Assembly (NCBI GenBank): GCA_946042585.1
Contig: CAMGDO010000097.1
Span: 1 to 5,046 of the forward strand
From: an uncultured Clostridia bacterium
Lineage (GTDB): Bacteria; Bacillota; Clostridia; Christensenellales; Aristaeellaceae
Length of the DNA stretch: 5,046 bases
Direction: 5' to 3'
Part shown: positions 5,001-5,046 of the stretch, one piece after another
Numbering within the stretch: position 1 is the stretch's first letter
Layout of the letters: every line of letters starts with the position of its first letter
Position numbers and translations under genes: made by a program
The notes under the pieces: model-generated
The model's database searches: none
What the model saw: only the letters and a program-made list of their open reading frames with translations
Told to the model about the DNA's origin: nothing

Positions 5001-5046
5001 CTGTCTCTTATACACATCTGACGCTGCCGACGAAGGCTTAGGTGTA
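5001..5046. other. Nextera adapter and index (artefact)
   Basis: Positions 5001..5033 are the reverse complement of the Nextera read-1 transposase adapter, beginning with the mosaic end (5001..5019). Positions 5034..5041 (AGGCTTAG) sit at the i5 index and are the reverse complement of CTAAGCCT (index S508 from memory). 5042..5046 (GTGTA) match the start of the P5 side. Genomic sequence ends at 5000. Confidence 0.98.

Noticed and set aside
5001..5041. Protein ends continuing past 5000 (LSLIHI and an overlapping frame ending in TLPTKA)
   Set aside because: These residues are translated adapter sequence.

Overview
The window is a 4,955-base bacterial insert (46..5000) with Illumina Nextera adapter at both ends: adapter plus an i7-type index at 1..45, and adapter plus an i5-type index at 5001..5046. 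It is almost certainly an untrimmed metagenome or isolate contig, and the genes at both edges are cut by the end of the insert. The host looks like an anaerobic Firmicutes/Clostridia-type bacterium of moderate GC. This is inferred from a T-box riboswitch, near-consensus sigma-A promoters, strong AGGAGG ribosome binding sites and cysteine-rich proteins. No marker gene here fixes the genus.

Main operon (minus strand, right to left, 3462 down to 46): a perfect TTGACA-N17-TATAAT promoter, a complete T-box leader, a periplasmic-type substrate-binding protein (trpX-like), an inner-membrane permease (trpY-like), an ATPase (trpZ-like), and the N-terminal 110 residues of a LarA-family (nickel-pincer 2-hydroxyacid racemase/epimerase, DUF2088) protein. 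The T-box specifier triplet reads UGG (Trp), and its tRNA acceptor-binding bulge reads UGGC, which matches a G73 discriminator such as that of tRNA-Trp. The operon should therefore be switched on when charged tRNA-Trp is scarce. The three transporter genes and the racemase-like gene are tightly packed: gaps or overlaps of +36, -8 and -23 nt, each with its own ribosome binding site.

Right-hand part: a GNAT acetyltransferase resembling the SatA/streptothricin acetyltransferase group (minus, 3502..4026), whose promoter is straddled by an 8-bp inverted repeat; a strong bidirectional hairpin terminator (4118..4154); a tRNA-Pro(GGG) gene with encoded CCA (minus, 4157..4233) and a perfect promoter; then, divergently, the start of an unidentified multi-spanning membrane protein (plus, 4437..5000).

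The most noteworthy point is the LarA-like gene inside a tryptophan T-box operon. It suggests that the substrate handled may be a tryptophan-derived 2-hydroxyacid (indole-3-lactate) or a stereoisomer related to tryptophan supply, rather than lactate. That link is inference.
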